Shown here one piece after another: positions 17,485 through 27,297 of a stretch of 56,952 nt of DNA (position 1 is the first letter of the stretch; every line of letters begins with the position of its first letter). The translations under genes were made by a program, and so were the position numbers. Origin of the DNA: an uncultured Clostridia bacterium (GTDB lineage Bacteria; Bacillota; Clostridia; Oscillospirales; Ruminococcaceae); NCBI GenBank assembly GCA_945876755.1, contig CAMCPM010000013.1, forward strand, positions 1 to 56,952. Reading direction: 5' to 3'. Under the pieces are notes generated by a model that saw only the letters and a list, made by a program, of their open reading frames with translations, had not been told where the DNA came from and did not search any database.

Positions 17485-18768
17485 TTAGCCATTGATTTTT
17501 GCAGAATCCTTAACAATTTTGCTTGCTTCAGCAACCTTAAGGTCAGCCTTAATAGACTTAGGACTAACAATAGACTTAACCTTATCGGCAGTGAGACTGT
17601 ACTGCTCAGCGATTCTATTGATTTCTTCTTCAACCTGAGCATCGGTAACTTCAACATTTTCAAGCTCGGCAATCTTTTCAAGAGCAAGTCTTACCTTAAC
17701 CTGATTCTGAGCCTGAGCCTCAAAAGTTTTTCTGAATGCAGCCATATCCATGTTAGTATACATGAGGTACATTTCCATATTAAGACCCTGCTGAGAGAGA
17801 CGCATTTCAAAGTCTCTTACCATTTCGTCAATTTTGTTTTCAAACATTACCTGAGGAATATCAGCAGTCATCTTACCGATAAGAGATTCAAACAACTTGT
17901 TATCAGCTTCAATTTCAGCGTTCTTTGCAGCGCGTTCTTCAAGCTTTGCTTTAAGGTCATTTTTAAGTTCATCAAGAGTATCAAATTCAGTAGCGTCCTT
18001 AACAAACTCATCATCAAGTTCAGGAAGCTCCTTTGCCTTGATCTCATTAAGCTTAATCTTAAATTCGCAAGGCTGACCTGCAAGTTCTTCCATCTGATAA
18101 TTCTCGGGGAAAGTTACATTAATAGTAAATTCTTCGCCTGTTTTCTTTCCGACGATCTGCTCTTCAAATCCGGGAACGAAAGTATTTGAACCGAGGGCAA
18201 GCTCATAGTTTGAATCCTTGCCGCCTTCAAATGCAACGCCGTCTTTAAATCCTTCAAAATCAATAACAGCAATGTCGCCGTTCTCAGCAGCTCTGTCCTC
18301 AACAGTTACAAGACGACCGTTTCTTTCTCTGAGTGCCTGGATCTGCTTATCAACATCCTCATCGGTTACAGCATTGACAGTTTTATCAACTTCTATACCC
18401 TTATAGTCAGAAATCTCAACATCGGGCTTTACGGTAATAGTAACCTTAAAGCTTACGCCGTCATTTTTGTTAAGAGAAGTAACTTCGATATCGGGAGCTG
18501 CAACAATTTCATAATCTGTCTCTTCAACAGTAGGTGCCACATCAGTATTAACAAGTGCGTTTACAGCATCCTCATAGAAAACATTTTCACCATAGAGCTG
18601 TTCAATCATTTTTCTGGGAGCTTTTCCCTTTCTGAAACCATTAACATTGATTTTCTTGCGAGCCTTCATGTATGCATCCTGAACAGCTTTTTCAAAGCCT
18701 TCAGCGTCAACATTAATTATAAGCTCATATTTTGTTGCATCGATTTTATTTGTTGATACTAAACTCAT
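17485..18768 (-). CDS. tig: Trigger factor (ribosome-associated chaperone)
   Basis: A 427-residue trigger factor: N-terminal ribosome-binding domain with the [13 protein letters not shown] signature (about residues 45-57, consensus GFRxGKxP), a central FKBP-type prolyl isomerase domain (about 160-245), and a helical C-terminal chaperone domain. It binds nascent chains at the exit tunnel. It is the first gene of tig-clpP-clpX, a common Firmicutes order. Confidence 0.98.
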   Translation of the reverse strand: MSLVSTNKIDATKYELIINVDAEGFEKAVQDAYMKARKKINVNGFRKGKAPRKMIEQLYGENVFYEDAVNALVNTDVAPTVEETDYEIVAAPDIEVTSLNKNDGVSFKVTITVKPDVEISDYKGIEVDKTVNAVTDEDVDKQIQALRERNGRLVTVEDRAAENGDIAVIDFEGFKDGVAFEGGKDSNYELALGSNTFVPGFEEQIVGKKTGEEFTINVTFPENYQMEELAGQPCEFKIKLNEIKAKELPELDDEFVKDATEFDTLDELKNDLKAKLEERAAKNAEIEADNKLFESLIGKMTADIPQVMFENKIDEMVRDFEMRLSQQGLNMEMYLMYTNMDMAAFRKTFEAQAQNQVKVRLALEKIAELENVEVTDAQVEEEINRIAEQYSLTADKVKSIVSPKSIKADLKVAEASKIVKDSAKING

Positions 18769-18802
18769 TATAAACGTCCTCCAATTTTATAACAACATAT
18801 TT

Positions 18803-18814
18803 GTAATTATAACA
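18803..18814 (-). promoter_or_regulatory. Extended -10 promoter for tig
   Basis: On the - strand TGTTATAAT contains TATAAT (18811-18806) with the TGn extension. No good -35 box is seen. The GGAGG ribosome binding site before tig lies about 30 bases further on. Confidence 0.5.
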
Positions 18815-18867
18815 TATATTTTAAAATATTACTATACATACAGAAACATTTCAGCGCATTGCACAAC

Positions 18868-19557
18868 TCAAAAAACAAGTTTAGGATAAAATTGCACAAA
18901 ATCCCCTGAAATAAGATGGAAATTAATACCATCACGTTCGCCGCAAACCGCATATTTATGCGAATTACCATGCAAATGACCGTAATAACACTCTTTCACA
19001 TTATACTTATACATAACATCAAGAATATCATAATTACTTTCATTTCCGAAAACAGGCGGATAATGTAGAAAAACTATTGGTTCAAGATTTTCTTTCAAAG
19101 CAGACTGAATTGAAACCTCCAGCCGCTGAGCCTCTCTTGCCAGTACCTTTGCATCGGCAGGTACGCTTGTTTCATTTATCCAGCCGCGTGTTCCGCAAAT
19201 TCCGTAATTACCGTAAGCATAATGATTATTATGCAAAAATTTTATAGTGTTGAATCCATTGTCATTAAGGAATGCATTAAGCTTTGAAATAGTTGACCAC
19301 CAGTAGTCATGATTACCCTTTGAAATAATTTTTGTACCGTTAAGTCTGTTGATATAATCAAAATCAGCCTTAGCTTCATCAAGATTTATTCCCCATGAAA
19401 TATCACCCGGAATTACTACAACATCATTATTTGTGACTGTTTCATTCCAGTTTTGAGTAAGTCTCTCAACGTGATTAGACCAATGCTCGCCGAAAATATC
19501 CATAGGCTTGTCAACCGACAAAGACAAATGCAAATCAGCTATTGCAAACAAAGACAT
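18868..19557 (-). CDS. Calcineurin-like metallophosphoesterase
   Basis: A 229-residue phosphoesterase with the full set of metal-ligand motifs: D-x-H in AIADLHLS (about residue 8), G-D-x in IPGDISWG, G-N-H-D in SKGNHDYW, H in VFLHYPP, and G-H-x-H in YGHLHG. This class hydrolyses phosphomono- or phosphodiesters with two divalent metals. The natural substrate is unknown. It follows thrC by 21 bases and likely shares its transcript. Confidence 0.88.
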   Translation of the reverse strand: MSLFAIADLHLSLSVDKPMDIFGEHWSNHVERLTQNWNETVTNNDVVVIPGDISWGINLDEAKADFDYINRLNGTKIISKGNHDYWWSTISKLNAFLNDNGFNTIKFLHNNHYAYGNYGICGTRGWINETSVPADAKVLAREAQRLEVSIQSALKENLEPIVFLHYPPVFGNESNYDILDVMYKYNVKECYYGHLHGNSHKYAVCGERDGINFHLISGDFVQFYPKLVF

Positions 19558-19578
19558 TGCATCACCTGCAATTCAGTA

Positions 19579-21072
19579 TTAAAGAGAAAGCTGTTTAAGA
19601 ACATAATCTTTCTGTTCTTCCTTGCTGATAACATCCTTGAAGCGTCTTTCCTTAGTTTTAAGAGCTGCAAGAGACGCAGGGATTTCATATCCGGAAATTT
19701 CAGCAAGTCTGTCAACCATATCAAATTCATCAAGCTCTGAAGGCTTGCCTTCAATAGCTTCAAGAACGCTTGCGCTGAATTTATAGGGACTTGCTGTTGA
19801 AGCAATAACAGTCTTTGTTGTGTCGCCGGTTCTTTCGCGGTAGTCCTCATAGACCTTTACTGCAACAGCGGAATGAGTATCAAGAGTATATGAATACTTA
19901 TCGTAAATTTGCTTGATAGTTGCCTTGGTTTCGTTATCGTCGCAGTAGCCTGCTTCAAATTCATCGGCAAGCTTTTTCTTAATATCCTCAGTAACCTCAT
20001 ATCTGCCTGTCTTTGCAAGAGAACCGAACCATTCACGGATCTGCGCATCGTTTTCGCCGCACATCAAATAAAGCAGACGCTCAAGATTACTGGAAATAAG
20101 TATATCCATTGACGGTGAGATAGTTGTTACAAAGTCTCGGTTTCGGTCATAAATGCCTGTTGTAATAAAGTCTGTAAGAACTTTGTTTGAGTTTGAAGCG
20201 CAGATAAGCTTGTTTACAGGCATACCCATATGCTTAGCATAATATGCAGCAAGAATGTTTCCGAAGTTGCCTGTCGGAACAACAATATTGATCTTGTCTC
20301 CTGCCTTGATTTCCTCATCTTTAACAAGCGTTGCATACGCGGAAATATAGTAAATGATCTGCGGTGCAAGACGTCCCCAGTTTATAGAGTTAGCACTTGA
20401 AAACATAAGCTTGTTTTCTTCAAGCTTTGTCTTGATCTCTTCGTTTGTAAAAATGGCCTTTACGCCGTTCTGGCAATCATCAAAATTACCTTCAATAGCG
20501 CATACTGCAACATTTTCGCCGTCCTGAGTTGTCATCTGTCGCTTCTGCATCGGGCTTACACCGTCCTCAGGATAAAACACCATAATCTGAGTACCGGGAA
20601 CATCAGCAAAGCCCTCAAGAGCTGCCTTTCCGGTATCGCCGGATGTAGCTACAAGAATTACAATTTTCTTATCAATGTTGATTTTCTTAGCAGAGGTAGT
20701 AAGAAGGTAAGGCAGAATCTGCAATGCCATATCCTTAAAAGCACAAGTAGGACCATGCCAAAGTTCAAGAATATAAGTTCCGTCAAAAAGGTGTGAAATT
20801 TCAGAAATATTCTCGGTAGCAAATTTTTTGTCATTATAAGCATTATCGGTACAATACTTTATTTCAACGTCGGTAAAATCTGTAAGATATTTTGAAAAGA
20901 TATATGCTGCACGCTCAGAATATCTCATGTCCCCAAGCTTTACAATTTCGTCCATTGATATAGACGGAATTTCAGAGGGAACAAAAAGTCCGCCATCGGA
21001 AGAAATACCCTGAACAATAGCTTCAGCAGACGTTTTTTTAACGCTGCTGTCTCTGGTACTCTTGTAATACAT
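19579..21072 (-). CDS. thrC: Threonine synthase
   Basis: About 497 residues from the ATG at 21072, which gives the usual family N-terminus (MYYKSTRD) and follows AAAGGAC; the longer frame to 21141 would overlap yraN. It is a fold-type II PLP enzyme that converts O-phosphohomoserine to threonine. The PLP lysine is in GPTCAFKDMALQ (about residue 108 from this start), and the glycine-rich phosphate loop is SGDTGKAA. Its place at the end of the rplS-lepB-rbgA-rnhB-yraN series is unusual; no other threonine genes are nearby. Confidence 0.95.
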   Translation of the reverse strand: MYYKSTRDSSVKKTSAEAIVQGISSDGGLFVPSEIPSISMDEIVKLGDMRYSERAAYIFSKYLTDFTDVEIKYCTDNAYNDKKFATENISEISHLFDGTYILELWHGPTCAFKDMALQILPYLLTTSAKKINIDKKIVILVATSGDTGKAALEGFADVPGTQIMVFYPEDGVSPMQKRQMTTQDGENVAVCAIEGNFDDCQNGVKAIFTNEEIKTKLEENKLMFSSANSINWGRLAPQIIYYISAYATLVKDEEIKAGDKINIVVPTGNFGNILAAYYAKHMGMPVNKLICASNSNKVLTDFITTGIYDRNRDFVTTISPSMDILISSNLERLLYLMCGENDAQIREWFGSLAKTGRYEVTEDIKKKLADEFEAGYCDDNETKATIKQIYDKYSYTLDTHSAVAVKVYEDYRERTGDTTKTVIASTASPYKFSASVLEAIEGKPSELDEFDMVDRLAEISGYEIPASLAALKTKERRFKDVISKEEQKDYVLKQLSL

Positions 21073-21097
21073 AAACCAACAGTCCTTTACAAACAAA

Positions 21098-21460
21098 TTA
21101 TTTACTTGCATCAAATGCATTTTCAATATATTGAAATCCAACCACTTTCCTGCCGGAAACAGTCACCCAAACAATGTCAAAGCGCGGCTGTAAATCGTGA
21201 GGAAAACGGTATGAATATTCCTCGGAGGTTTTTATTATAAGCTTTCTTTTTGATGCCGAAACCGCTTCAAAACCGCTTACTAACGGTTCCGGCGCTCTTG
21301 TTTTGACCTCTACAAAAGCGATTATACCGTCTTTCTCGGCAATAATGTCAATTTCTCCGCCTTTTACGCAGAAATTACGCCGCAAAATTTTATAACCTTT
21401 TTTTTCAAGGTAATATGCAGTAACCTTTTCACCGAAATAACCAAGCTCTTTTTTATCCAT
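21098..21460 (-). CDS. yraN: YraN-family putative endonuclease
   Basis: A 120-residue protein of the UPF0102/YraN family, a restriction-endonuclease-like fold. The PD-(D/E)xK-type signature is visible as GGEIDIIAE then FVEVKTR. Biochemical function is not established in most species. It overlaps rnhB by eight bases; the rnhB-yraN pairing is conserved in many bacteria. Confidence 0.92.
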   Translation of the reverse strand: MDKKELGYFGEKVTAYYLEKKGYKILRRNFCVKGGEIDIIAEKDGIIAFVEVKTRAPEPLVSGFEAVSASKRKLIIKTSEEYSYRFPHDLQPRFDIVWVTVSGRKVVGFQYIENAFDASK

Positions 21461-22055
21461 TTTTAAGCAGCTTCTTTAGAAACGACATTCTATGTACAGG
21501 CGACGGACCGTACTTCAATATCATTTCATTGTGAAGCTTTGTTCCGTAGCCCTTGTGCTTTTCAAAGCAATACTCGGGATATTGTTTTGCCAGTTCCGAC
21601 ATATACCTGTCACGGCTTACCTTTGCAAGGATTGAAGCAGCAGCTATACTTGCTGACAAGCCGTCTCCTTTTACAACTGTTCGCATAGGACAATTCAAAT
21701 CAGGCATACGATTACCGTCAATCAAAGCAAGCTCCGGAACAATTCCAAGTCCTTCTACAGCTCTTTTCATTGCCAGAAATGTAGCTTGAAGAATATTTAA
21801 TGTTTCAATTTCTTCAACAGAAGCGGTTGCAATACAGTACGCTTTTGCTTTGAAAATTATTTCATCGTAAAGCATTTCACGTTTTTTTTCGCTTAGTTTT
21901 TTGCTGTCGTTTAAGCCGTCAATAAAAATGTCCTTATCAAAAATAACAGCAGCGGCGTAAACATCTCCTGCAAGCGGACCCCTTCCGGCTTCGTCCACAC
22001 CGCAAATAACAGACACATCATTTCTGATTTCATTATCATACTCAAAAAGAGTCAT
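21453..22055 (-). CDS. rnhB: Ribonuclease HII
   Basis: A 200-residue RNase HII, which cuts RNA in RNA-DNA hybrids and single ribonucleotides in DNA. The first acidic pair is in [12 protein letters not shown], with further acidic residues in LIDGN and the serine/lysine-rich AKVSRDRYM segment. It lies 14 bases after rbgA. Confidence 0.96.
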   Translation of the reverse strand: MTLFEYDNEIRNDVSVICGVDEAGRGPLAGDVYAAAVIFDKDIFIDGLNDSKKLSEKKREMLYDEIIFKAKAYCIATASVEEIETLNILQATFLAMKRAVEGLGIVPELALIDGNRMPDLNCPMRTVVKGDGLSASIAAASILAKVSRDRYMSELAKQYPEYCFEKHKGYGTKLHNEMILKYGPSPVHRMSFLKKLLKNG

Positions 22056-22069
22056 GTTTTCACAATCCT

Positions 22070-22927
22070 TTAAGGAAGTTCCAGCGTAATTCTGCCAAGC
22101 TTGCCGCCTCTGAATTCATCAAGAACAGTAATTGCAGCCCGTTCGGTATTGATCTCACCGCCCGAAACAAGCATACCTCTTGCTTTTCCGACTTTTTTCA
22201 AAAGCTCGTAGCCGTCCTCATTTTCTGTTGTTTCAATTTTAAATCTTGCAGTAAGCTCATTTTTATATAAATCATTAAGAATATACAGCAATCTGCACGC
22301 AAGAGTTTCAATATCAACAACATCGTCCTTTACGGCGCCTGTAAAAGCAAGTTTTTCACCCACAGACATATCTTCAAACTTTGGCCACAAAACTCCCGGC
22401 ATATCCAAAAGTTCTATGTCGTCTGAAAGCTTTACCCACTGCTTTGTACGAGTTACTCCGGGACGGTCTTCAACTTTAGCTTTTTTCTGTCCGGCAAGAC
22501 GGTTAATAAAAGATGATTTACCGACATTAGGTATACCTACAACCATAAGATGCAGAACTCTGCCGTGCATACCTTTTGATTCATATTTTTCAATCAAATC
22601 CGCAAGAACCTGTTTTACTGCCGGAACAAACTTATTCAATCCCCTGCCGCTTCGACAGTCTGCCGCAATAGCAGTTATTCCATGATTACGATACCATGAT
22701 ATCCACTTTTGCGTAGAAGATTCATCGGCAGTATCACACTTATTTAATATTACAATTCTCGGTTTACCCTCAATCAATGACTGCAAATCGGGATTTTTAC
22801 TGGATTCGGGTATACGCGCATCCAAAATTTCAACAACAGCGTCGACCAAAGGCAGAGAAGCCTTGATCATACGTTTTGTTTTAGTCATATGTCCAGGAAA
22901 CCACTGAATAGATGGTATCTCGGTCAT
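22070..22927 (-). CDS. rbgA: Ribosome-biogenesis GTPase RbgA/YlqF
   Basis: About 285 residues from the ATG at 22927, five bases after GGAGGT; the longer frame begins with a TTG inside that site. It is a circularly permuted GTPase: G4 (ILNKCD) comes before G1 (GIPNVGKSS) and G3 (DMPG). The C-terminal domain binds the 50S subunit. RbgA completes late 50S assembly. The gene order rplS-lepB-rbgA-rnhB follows the B. subtilis pattern. Confidence 0.96.
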   Translation of the reverse strand: MTEIPSIQWFPGHMTKTKRMIKASLPLVDAVVEILDARIPESSKNPDLQSLIEGKPRIVILNKCDTADESSTQKWISWYRNHGITAIAADCRSGRGLNKFVPAVKQVLADLIEKYESKGMHGRVLHLMVVGIPNVGKSSFINRLAGQKKAKVEDRPGVTRTKQWVKLSDDIELLDMPGVLWPKFEDMSVGEKLAFTGAVKDDVVDIETLACRLLYILNDLYKNELTARFKIETTENEDGYELLKKVGKARGMLVSGGEINTERAAITVLDEFRGGKLGRITLELP

Positions 22928-22941
22928 TTTAACCTCCAAAT

Positions 22942-23520
22942 TTAAGCGGGAACGCCAATTGAAGTGAACGGGAATATTCTGAGTACTACTTTTCCGAGAA
23001 CATCCTCTTCCTCAACAAATCCGACCCACTGACTTCTGCTGTCGGTAGAATTCATGCGATTGTCTCCCATTACAAAAACACATCCGTCAGGCACTGTTAC
23101 AGGATAATTATGAAATCCCTCATCCTCTTTGGTTGCTTCAAGAATATAAGGTTCATCGAGGATAGCTCCGTCAACTTTTACTGTACCTGCTGATGCATCA
23201 ATATCAACAGTCTGACCTGCAACAGCAATTACACGTTTAACAATTGCCTTGTCAAGTTTTTCACTGTTAACAATTATAATGTCCCCTGCTTTCGGGGTAT
23301 AACCGATATGGGAAACTATAAGCCTGTCTCCGTCAACGAGTGTAGGCAGCATTGATTCACCGTCAACATTTGCAACGCGCAAAAGAAATGTAAAAATAAG
23401 TATTACAACGAAAAAGGCACAAATAACCGTTTCTACCCAATCAATGAACTCTTCGGCAGCGCTTGATTCCTTTTTCTTATCTTCGTCAAGTGCTTCATAA
23501 TTCAATTCATAACCTGCCAT
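22942..23520 (-). CDS. lepB: Signal peptidase I
   Basis: A 192-residue type I signal peptidase with one membrane anchor (about residues 31-49) and the catalytic Ser/Lys dyad S56 (DGESMLPT) and K95 (AIVKRVIAV). The GDNRMNSTDSR box E is present. It removes signal peptides on the outer face of the membrane. It is preceded by a terminator-like hairpin after rplS, so expression may be lower than rplS. Confidence 0.96.
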   Translation of the reverse strand: MAGYELNYEALDEDKKKESSAAEEFIDWVETVICAFFVVILIFTFLLRVANVDGESMLPTLVDGDRLIVSHIGYTPKAGDIIIVNSEKLDKAIVKRVIAVAGQTVDIDASAGTVKVDGAILDEPYILEATKEDEGFHNYPVTVPDGCVFVMGDNRMNSTDSRSQWVGFVEEEDVLGKVVLRIFPFTSIGVPA

Positions 23521-23565
23521 AATAATACACCCTTCCTGCGCTTAATAATTAAAGTCTGTATAGCA

Positions 23566-23590
23566 AAAAAGGGACATTGCGTCCCCTTTT
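23566..23590 (-). terminator. Terminator-like hairpin between rplS and lepB
   Basis: On the - strand GGGGAC (23586-23581), loop GCAAT, and GTCCC (23575-23571) make a short GC stem followed by TTTTTT. It would end many rplS transcripts and let some pass to lepB-rbgA-rnhB. Confidence 0.75.
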
Positions 23591-23601
23591 CATTACCGCA
23601 A

Positions 23602-23946
23602 TCAGCGAATCTGTTCTTTAACCTTAGCAGCCTTACCAACTCTGTCACGGAGATAATAGAGCTTGCTGCGGCGAACCTTACCGCCTCTTACTACTTCTAC
23701 CTTGTCAACAACCGGAGAATGAACCGGGAATACTCTTTCAATACCGCAGCCGTGTGCAACACGTCTTACAGTAAATGTTTCGTTGATTCCGCCGTGCTTC
23801 TTAGCGATAACAGTACCCTCAAAAATCTGGATTCTGTACTTCTCGCCTTCCTTGATCTTAACGTGTACCTTTACGGTATCACCTACGTTTACAGCAGGCA
23901 CTTCTTTTTTAAGGCTGCTGTCGCTGATAAGCTTGAGTGCGTCCAT
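23602..23946 (-). CDS. rplS: 50S ribosomal protein L19
   Basis: A 114-residue L19 with the family core ([19 protein letters not shown], and the basic ending [13 protein letters not shown]). It sits at the 30S-50S interface. AGGAGG lies just upstream. The 150-base leader in front of it has the features of an L19 autoregulatory RNA. Confidence 0.98.
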   Translation of the reverse strand: MDALKLISDSSLKKEVPAVNVGDTVKVHVKIKEGEKYRIQIFEGTVIAKKHGGINETFTVRRVAHGCGIERVFPVHSPVVDKVEVVRGGKVRRSKLYYLRDRVGKAAKVKEQIR

Positions 23947-23964
23947 GTTTATTTCCTCCTAAAT

Positions 23965-24100
23965 TTCAAGACATTCTTACCTTTCGCAAGAAGCCGAACA
24001 AACAAACGGCATAAGGCAGCGGACTGTCCTTTTAATGTCAGCCTTTCGGCAGGCATTAATCTCGTCCGGGCAGAACTCGGGCGGATTTTCAAATGCTATA
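23965..24100 (-). promoter_or_regulatory. Structured leader of rplS, candidate L19 leader RNA
   Basis: A GC-richer stretch between the rplS promoter and its ribosome binding site can form several hairpins. One has arms at 24059-24054 and 24037-24032 (TTAATG/CATTAA) closing an inner GCC/GGC stem. Bacterial L19 mRNAs in Firmicutes often carry a conserved autoregulatory leader, and position and size fit that. I could not compare it with the family model, so the identity is inferred. Confidence 0.5.
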
Positions 24101-24102
24101 TA

Positions 24103-24131
24103 ATATTAGCATATTTTTATACAAATTGCAA
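24103..24131 (-). promoter_or_regulatory. Sigma-A promoter for rplS
   Basis: On the - strand TTGCAA (24131-24126), 17 bases, and TAATAT (24108-24103). It lies between the end of the DUF2344 gene and the rplS leader. Confidence 0.7.
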
Positions 24132-24163
24132 GTATTTTTCCACAAAAAATTGTGAAATGTTAT

Positions 24164-24829
24164 TTACTTAAAAATTTGACCATTAATACACAATATTTTT
24201 GTTCGTTCTGCACAAATATGTGTAAATGTGATTTTACTTACATCAGAAAATGTATCAACAAAAACATTGGAATTAATATTAAGTGCAAGTCCGGCAGGAA
24301 GTCTTATTACAACTCTGAGTTCGTCTGGCAAAATCTCTGTACTCAAAATATTTAAGTGCGGTTTTATATCTATTTTGACCGTACCTTTGCTTTTTGAACG
24401 CTTATCAATTTCGATTTTCTCCATTGACATCATTTCTTCGAGACTACTCAGCATTTTTTTAGGAGAGATGCTGCTCTTGAAATCAATGCTGTATTCCGCA
24501 TACCCTATTTCTTTATTCTCAAAAACAGGTTTGTCTACACTTAAAATTTTAAGTCCCTCAGGCATTGATTTATTCAACATTTCAACAAGTTTTTCATTAT
24601 CACACTGCTCGGTAACCGCAAAATCCATAAACTCTGTTCTGCCGATTACTCCAAGAGAAAGTGCAAGCGGAAAATTAAGGTAAATATGCGGATTGAACCC
24701 CTGCGAATACCATACCGGAATTTTTGAACGTTTTATCGCACGCTGCATAGTTCTTAACAAATCAAGATGCGATATAAAAACGGCACGTCCGCTTTTTTCA
24801 AACACTGCCCTAAGATTAATTTTTTCCAA
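24164..24829 (-). CDS. TIGR03936/DUF2344 radical-SAM-linked protein
   Basis: About 222 residues. I place the start at a TTG at 24829 because GGAGGT lies seven bases upstream and the family domain begins right there (LRAVFEKSGRAVFISHLDL). The frame further upstream lies inside the previous gene. The domain is almost always encoded next to, or fused to, a TIGR03960 radical SAM protein, as it is here with a 14-base overlap. Its function is unknown; a role in RNA or tRNA modification has been suggested from gene context only. Confidence 0.85.
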   Translation of the reverse strand: MEKINLRAVFEKSGRAVFISHLDLLRTMQRAIKRSKIPVWYSQGFNPHIYLNFPLALSLGVIGRTEFMDFAVTEQCDNEKLVEMLNKSMPEGLKILSVDKPVFENKEIGYAEYSIDFKSSISPKKMLSSLEEMMSMEKIEIDKRSKSKGTVKIDIKPHLNILSTEILPDELRVVIRLPAGLALNINSNVFVDTFSDVSKITFTHICAERTKILCINGQIFK

Positions 24830-26666
24830 AGCACGCACCTCCGATAGCTTTTGATACTCCGCATCCGGCGCATTTTTCACGGCAGTTAAACGTAGTTTTT
24901 TCGGAATGAGCAGTCTTGTTTTCTCTGATAAGAAATTCCCTTGTGATATAATAATCAAGATGCTGCCATGGCATTATTTCATTATATGGACGTGTTCTGT
25001 GAGCATAAAAATCCAAATCTGTTCCAAGGCGTTCAAAAACATCCATCCATGTATCATACTTATAAAATTCGTCCCAACTGTCAAACTTGCAGCCGGATTT
25101 CCACGCCTCATATATGGCATCGCATAATCTTCTGTCCCCTTTTGCAAGTACCGCTTCAAGTATGCTTACACGATAGTTGTGCCAGCTTACATTTATACGC
25201 TTTTTAGAACGTATGCTTTCCAGTAGGACTTTCTGCTTATGCTTGATTTCTTCAATTGATGCCTGAGGTTCAAACTCAAACGGCGTAAAAGGTTTTGGCA
25301 CAAAGGTTGCGCAGCTTATAGATATCTGCAAATGTCTTCCTTTTGGACGGTTTGGGTTCTGATAAAACAAGTCCGTAATTTTCTCTGCAAGTTCTGCTAT
25401 ACCTCTTATATCATCATCTGTTTCGGTAGGAAGTCCAAGCATAAAATAAAGTTTTACGCTTGTATATCCGCCGTCGAAGGCAAGCTTGCAGGCTCTCATA
25501 ATTTCATCTTCCGTAATATTTTTATTGATCACATCACGCAAGCGCTGTGTTCCTGCTTCGGGAGCAAAGGTGAGTCCGCTCTTGCGAACCTTTTGAAGCT
25601 GTTCAAGCAGTTCCTTGCTAAAGCGGTCAATTCTCATTGACGGAAGAGAAAGATTAATATTTTCATTGCTTGTATATTCCGAAAGCTGCTGCAAAGTTTC
25701 GTCAATTTCCGATAAATCGCTTGTACTCAGCGAAGAAAGCGAAACCTCCTCATAGCCTGTACTTTCGCAGAGAGATTTAGTCTGACGGCAAATAGTATCG
25801 GAGGTTTTCTCACGAAACGGACGGTAAATAAATCCTGCCTGACAAAAACGGCAGCCTCTTATACAGCCTCTTAGCACTTCAACAACAGCGCGGTCATGAA
25901 CTATCTCGCAATACGGCACAACAAATTCTTCCGGATAAAAAACAGAATCCAGATCCTTTATAATACGCTTTTTAACAATTTTCGGAGCATGAGGATTATT
26001 TGGTACAACAGCTTTTACAGTACCGTCATCATTATACGAAACATCATAGAAGGACGGTACATAAATTCCCTCGATTTCAGCAGCTGCCTCAAGAAATTCT
26101 TTTTTTGAACAGCCTTGCTTTTTCATATTCGCATACAGATCCATAAGCTCAAGGTTTACTTCCTCGCCCTCGCCTATTATAAACAAGTCAATAAAGTCAG
26201 CAAGCGGTTCCGGATTGCATACACAAGGTCCTCCTGCTACAACTATCGGCATATCATCTGTACGGTCTTTAGCCTTTACAGGAAGCCGCGCAAGGTCAAG
26301 CATATTTAAAATGTTGGTATAGCATAACTCATACTGTATTGTAAAGCCTATAAAGTCAAACTCCTTTACAGGGTCGAGACTTTCAAGACCATAAAGCGGA
26401 ATATTGTTTTTCCTCATAAGCTCTTCAAAATCCGGCCACGGAGCAAAAACTCTTTCACACCAGAAGTTTTCACGCTTATTTTTAAGAGAATAAAGTATTT
26501 TCATTCCCAAATGAGACATTCCCACATCATATGAATCGGGAAAACAAAAAGCAAATCTGACATCTACTTTACTTTTATCTTTTACCACACTGTTAAGTTC
26601 TCCGCCTATATAACGGGATGGTGACTTAACTTGCAGAAGCAGATTTTCTATCTGTTCCTTTAACAT
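24816..26666 (-). CDS. TIGR03960-family radical SAM protein
   Basis: A 616-residue radical SAM protein. The N-terminal part (about 30-200) resembles a cobalamin-binding-like domain. The cluster motif C-x3-C-x2-C is in RGCIRGCRFCQAG (about residue 268). The C-terminus carries more cysteines (CREKCAGCG). Members are paired with DUF2344 proteins and sit near ribosomal or RNA genes. The reaction is not known. Confidence 0.9.
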   Translation of the reverse strand: MLKEQIENLLLQVKSPSRYIGGELNSVVKDKSKVDVRFAFCFPDSYDVGMSHLGMKILYSLKNKRENFWCERVFAPWPDFEELMRKNNIPLYGLESLDPVKEFDFIGFTIQYELCYTNILNMLDLARLPVKAKDRTDDMPIVVAGGPCVCNPEPLADFIDLFIIGEGEEVNLELMDLYANMKKQGCSKKEFLEAAAEIEGIYVPSFYDVSYNDDGTVKAVVPNNPHAPKIVKKRIIKDLDSVFYPEEFVVPYCEIVHDRAVVEVLRGCIRGCRFCQAGFIYRPFREKTSDTICRQTKSLCESTGYEEVSLSSLSTSDLSEIDETLQQLSEYTSNENINLSLPSMRIDRFSKELLEQLQKVRKSGLTFAPEAGTQRLRDVINKNITEDEIMRACKLAFDGGYTSVKLYFMLGLPTETDDDIRGIAELAEKITDLFYQNPNRPKGRHLQISISCATFVPKPFTPFEFEPQASIEEIKHKQKVLLESIRSKKRINVSWHNYRVSILEAVLAKGDRRLCDAIYEAWKSGCKFDSWDEFYKYDTWMDVFERLGTDLDFYAHRTRPYNEIMPWQHLDYYITREFLIRENKTAHSEKTTFNCREKCAGCGVSKAIGGACFGKN

Positions 26667-26706
26667 AATTTTTACATCCTTTCGTTAAGCTTTTAGGCTT
26701 AACAAT

Positions 26707-27297
26707 TTAATATAAAGCTGACGAAACAAGCAAATAGCAAAGCGTTATATATAAAGTAATATTTCCTCTGCCTGTAAAGGAAAATGCAATTAACACAATA
26801 AAAATAAGTATCATGTTTATCCATTTAAGGTAACGCTCTAAAATGCAGGCACGCTGAAAGCTGCAAAGCTTTTGTATAATAAGCAGTATAATTTTTCCGC
26901 CGTCCCAATATTGCAGAGGAAGAAGATTAAATGCACCTATTACTGCATTAAATGAAGCAAATAATCTTAATTCCGGCATACTGCTAAATGACAAGGCTAA
27001 TGAGGAAATCAAATTGAGCGCACTTCCTGCCAAATAGATAAGCATGGAAGATCTATAATCTGTAAAGTCAATTAACTTGTCAGGAATTATTTTTATTCCT
27101 GCTCCGTAAAATACAATTTTCTTTACTGGTACAGAACACATTTGCATAGCTGCAAGATGTCCAAATTCATGCCAAAGGCAAGCTGATATTCCAATTATTG
27201 CATATGCTCCGCTTTTTAGAAGTATTAAAAGAGACACGGTTGCAAAAAAGCTGAAATCAAATACAACAGTTACTTTTTTTAACTTCAATTCAAACAT
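26707..27297 (-). CDS. SpoIVFB-like site-2 protease (M50), compact form
   Basis: A 196-residue polytopic metalloprotease. The zinc motif is H-E-F-G-H (LWHEFGHLAAM, about residue 43) and the third ligand lies in NLLPLQYWDGG (about residue 127). B. subtilis SpoIVFB is about 290 residues and ends in a CBS domain; this one ends after the membrane helices and has no CBS domain. The gene just upstream, overlapping by eight bases, encodes a small single-span protein in the place of spoIVFA. A role in processing pro-sigma-K is plausible because SpoIVB is also encoded in this window, but M50 proteases have other substrates as well. Confidence 0.8.
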   Translation of the reverse strand: MFELKLKKVTVVFDFSFFATVSLLILLKSGAYAIIGISACLWHEFGHLAAMQMCSVPVKKIVFYGAGIKIIPDKLIDFTDYRSSMLIYLAGSALNLISSLALSFSSMPELRLFASFNAVIGAFNLLPLQYWDGGKIILLIIQKLCSFQRACILERYLKWINMILIFIVLIAFSFTGRGNITLYITLCYLLVSSALY

